From Trichostrongylus colubriformis (Eukaryota > Nematoda > Chromadorea > Rhabditida > Trichostrongylidae), in assembly GCA_963978905.1 (NCBI GenBank), contig OZ022260.1, positions 13,381,725-13,445,724 of the forward strand: a stretch of 64,000 nucleotides of DNA. The letters run 5' to 3'. Position 1 is the first letter of the stretch. Each line of letters begins with the position of its first letter. The translations under genes were made by a program, and so were the position numbers. Shown one piece after another: positions 61,201 through 64,000 of this stretch. Under the pieces are notes generated by a model. That model was not told where the DNA came from. It was given only the letters and a program-made list of their open reading frames with translations, and did no database searches.

Positions 61201-61428
61201 ATTGAAGTCACTTCTCCCTACTAGCAGGGATGGAGGGATTGAGGAAAAGCGACTCTTTGGTGACCGAAACTATTAGTTGTTTCCCCGTTCAGTGCACAAC
61301 AAAGGTTTTCATGGTGTCACTGAGTGAAGCATTATTCTCGGGAATCCATTAGTCCTTCCGCCTTGGCTGAGGGGATAAAACGAATAAAGTAAAAAAGTTC
61401 TTGGAATCCACATCTGTAAAAAAAAGTA

Positions 61429-61547
61429 TGAGACTCCAAAAAATCATTCAAATGCCCCAACAGGCTGCAATGTGTATTCTGAACGTAGGGAACTGAAAAC
61501 ATTATGAAACTCCAAAAATTCTAGTGAATAAACTTTCGGCGTCTCAT
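61429..61547. mobile_element. Decayed GAGACTCC inverted-repeat element
   Basis: TGAGACTCCAAAAAATCATTC at left (first 20 bases diagnostic) and a degenerate complement ending GGCGTCTCA at right; related to 31242-31412 but without its internal hairpin. Confidence 0.45.
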
Positions 61548-62261
61548 TCTGTACATACCTAAGATATTCATGAGGCTTCATGTCAGCACAATACTAAGAG
61601 TTTTTGGAATGTTAAGTGGCCTTGAAGGAGTAGAAGTTTAGTGCGACTGGCCGTCGCCTGGCGCGATTGTCATGTAGCTGCCACAAAATGTATTCGTGAT
61701 TGCAAAACTTATCGATTTCAGTGCTGAGGGTGCAGCTCCTCAAAGGCGGTGAGTCTTTCAAATCCTGGAATTAAGCCTTTGCATTAGCACGATATTTATT
61801 TGTTTATTTAATACACCAAAACTGGTGTGCACAAGAGTAATTCGTAATTCGTGGGAATAAAGACCATGACAAAATAAAAGATACGGGAAGAGATAATCAA
61901 TAAAAAATGAAGCGCTGAATAGGAATGGGAAATAAGAGGCACAGATAAAAAAAAGAGAAACAGATATTTGAAAAACAGCTTCTCCAGTGCCCTGCCTTCA
62001 GATCGTACCGACTAACCGGTGATAAGGCCGGCTCACCTTACGGAGGACCGGAAAGTCCCCTGATCCTTGTCGATAATCGATAAAAAACGAAGCGCTGTTC
62101 TGGTGAAAATGCTACATATCTCGGTGGACAGCCCTCCCAGCGGTAAATTTTTGTAATTGTCAGGGAAGCACTTCTTTTTTTGGCTATCCAAACCTATACT
62201 TGTAACTGATCTTCCCCGAGTGAGCGAGAAGACATTCAAATTGGGTGAGGTTACGCGAGAA

Positions 62262-62434
62262 GGCCACGTTCATACATTGCGCCGGAAGGCCTGCCTGCGT
62301 TCATAGGCAGCGAGACAGAGTGACAGAGAAGAGGTGCGGAGATGACGAAGGCCACGAGATGAGGTGGCACAAACGGAGACACAGGGACATGCAGCCACGC
62401 CCCGCCGCCAGCACTGCAAAGTATGAACGCGGTC
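62262..62434. mobile_element. GCGTTCATAC-family MITE
   Basis: Ends GGCCACGTTCATACATTGC and complement GCAAAGTATGAACGCGGTC; interior CAGCCACGCCCCGCCGCC. Confidence 0.8.
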
Positions 62435-63540
62435 TTGTTGTCCAAATCACAAAGGGGTTAGCGAGGCATTTATCGCATGCTGCAAGGAGGTTCCTGTATT
62501 CCACTGCCATATCTTTCTAAAGGGAACTAGAGGCTACATTACTCTTATTAGATATGTACGAGAATTTTAGCGTTAGTTAGTTCCTTCTATAGGATGTTCC
62601 GCTCCATTTCCATTCAGAATCGGCAGTCGGTTCCTAACGTCTAATTTCTAAGTAACGATAAGAAGAGAACAACAATAAGGCGATGTCGAATAGGAAAACT
62701 ATGTGTTCTATTTCTTATCTTTTGCTATTTCAGGCCAAAATCACCGAGGCGGTGGGTGCTCAATACATAACGTACTGATTTAGGAAATCAACTTGTTCAG
62801 CCTCATCACTACGGTGACAATAAATTCTTTTCATATAACGGACTTTATGTTTAGATTTCGCTTATCTTACCCAAGGTTTTCAAAATTATGGGTCCTTGCG
62901 GCATTAGGTTCGAATACGGGTCCACACCAATGAGATGTTATCTCTCCCTAACCCGGGCTCGCGTACTAAAGGAGAGTGGCACCAGCAGAAGTGCTGCACC
63001 AAGCTCTCTTTCATGTAGCTCTCGAGAAGTACGCCAGCGACGTTCCGGAGGTTCCACGGAAGCCGAATTCGTTAAATCTGGTTACGGCAGAGAACATCTT
63101 TTTGAGTCATGTGCGGTTGAATTCAACAGTGCTTCACGGGGGAAGGATAGCGAAAATGAAGAAAGAAAGAAATGAAATGAAAAAAAACTCGGGTCTTCTC
63201 TACGCATTCTTCCCGTTAACTTCTATGGCGGACGTGTTTTCCGGGATGCCCCATTTTTATAGTATCGATCGTGAGCACGTCGATCCAGTGTGTGGAGTCC
63301 AGCCAATATGATACCGCACACTAATTTCAAGTTCCCTTACCTCGTTATTCATTCTCTCTAGGACCACTTTCATTGATTCAATTTCAGCAAAAGAAGCAAA
63401 AAAAGAGGTGAAAAGAAGAGTGAACGGTGAGTGTTTTTCACCTGCTAATTTCAAGATTACTTTCGGATTGGCAAGAAATTTATGCAATCATTGCGGTGAC
63501 TCTCCCTACATTTATATTCTTTAATCTGCCCACGTCCGTG
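62435..63540. other. Unassigned sequence with weak coding signals
   Basis: A plus-strand frame at 62976-63311 and a minus-strand stretch ending AEIESMKVVLERMNNE before a GTAAGG donor (about 63351) both look partly coding, but neither has a convincing acceptor or partner exon. Confidence 0.25.
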
Positions 63541-63544
63541 CTGT

Positions 63545-63866
63545 TGGGTGTGTCCCATATGAACAGAAAATTCGCGCGTGACGTTTGGCGCACGATGAGA
63601 TTGTGCGAGGTAGTGGTGCCAAATGGGTGTATATCGTTAGGACAGAAACGTCGCGTGACGAACACGGCCACGCGACTTTCTGTCCTAACGATATACACCT
63701 GGTGCCAAATATACTGTTGTGTCCTTAGGCAGTAAAGTCTAGAATAAGGCATAGGTTACCGTTATCGTTACAGTACCCGTCCAATACGACGAGTATAGTA
63801 ACTCGCACCATGACGTTGCACGCCAGACGCCACAACGCGAATTTTCTGTCCTAATGGCACACACCC
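63545..63866. mobile_element. MITE with GGTGTGT termini and a central palindrome
   Basis: Left GGTGTGTCCCATATGAACAG and right complement of a GGTGTGTGCCATTAGGACAG end. A second inverted pair (TGCCAAATGGGTGTATATCG type) forms a tight hairpin at about 63617-63707. Same family as 19887-20271. Confidence 0.65.
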
Positions 63867-64000
63867 CGTGCTGCTGGGCTTGCGATTATAGATGTACCAA
63901 TGTCCCAACTGACTGAAGTAGCGGACTTGCTATTCCCTGTTTTGAATGAAATAGGTAGATGGAATCGTCCTTTTCCAAAAGTAAGAGTAGTCAGCTAATC

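Noticed and set aside
62976..63311. Possible coding exon (frame including PAEVLHQALFHVALEKYASD)
   Set aside because: Reads smoothly, but lacks a convincing acceptor or donor and a partner exon; no family recognised.

Overview
The window looks like gene-poor, repeat-rich nematode DNA. I infer a clade V, probably strongylid (hookworm/Haemonchus-type), nematode. The evidence is: introns ending in the nematode TTTTCAG-type acceptor, a probable trans-splice acceptor 15 nt upstream of a start codon, kilobase introns full of mariner, Tc1, MITE and SINE copies, and three genes whose best relatives, as I recall them, are Caenorhabditis genes. No bacterial-style operons, CRISPR arrays or intact tRNA/rRNA genes were seen.

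Three protein-coding genes can be assembled exon by exon with matching intron phases. (1) ensa-1 on the + strand (3545-4697) is an endosulfine/ARPP19-type PP2A-B55 inhibitor. (2) A zig-1-like gene on the - strand (37654 down to 16708, seven exons, 278 aa) encodes a signal peptide, two Ig domains, one membrane helix and a short basic tail. From memory, ensa-1 and zig-1 are neighbours on cosmid K10C3 of C. elegans, so the pairing looks like conserved microsynteny. (3) A 293-aa gene on the - strand (55580 down to 52070, seven exons) encodes an Argonaute-type MID domain, a short linker and a C-terminal RRM. That is the architecture of PID-3/PICS-1 of the PETISCO/PICS complex, which matures piRNA (21U-RNA) precursors in C. 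elegans.

Layout. 1-1.6 kb: 268-bp GC-box-rich satellite. 3.5-4.7 kb: ensa-1. 7.1-13.4 kb: a decayed tandem duplicate of the 3' part of zig-1, retaining a transmembrane exon. 13.4-37.7 kb: zig-1 itself, with nested mobile elements in its introns. 38.3-39.2 kb: mariner relic. 41.7-42.3 kb: second tandem array, ending in the same sequence as the first. 44.4-48.1 kb: nearly complete CR1/jockey-type LINE, abutted by a tRNA-derived SINE. 48.8-51.7 kb: large foldback element interrupted by a Tc1-like element. 52.1-55.6 kb: pid-3-like gene. 55.6-64 kb: MITEs, inverted repeats and at most fragmentary exons.

The most useful structural observation is that the zig-1 tandem duplication supplies empty sites for at least five transposon insertions, which lets the insertions be ordered relative to the duplication. 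All gene assignments rest on reading motifs and splice phases by eye; no database search was run.
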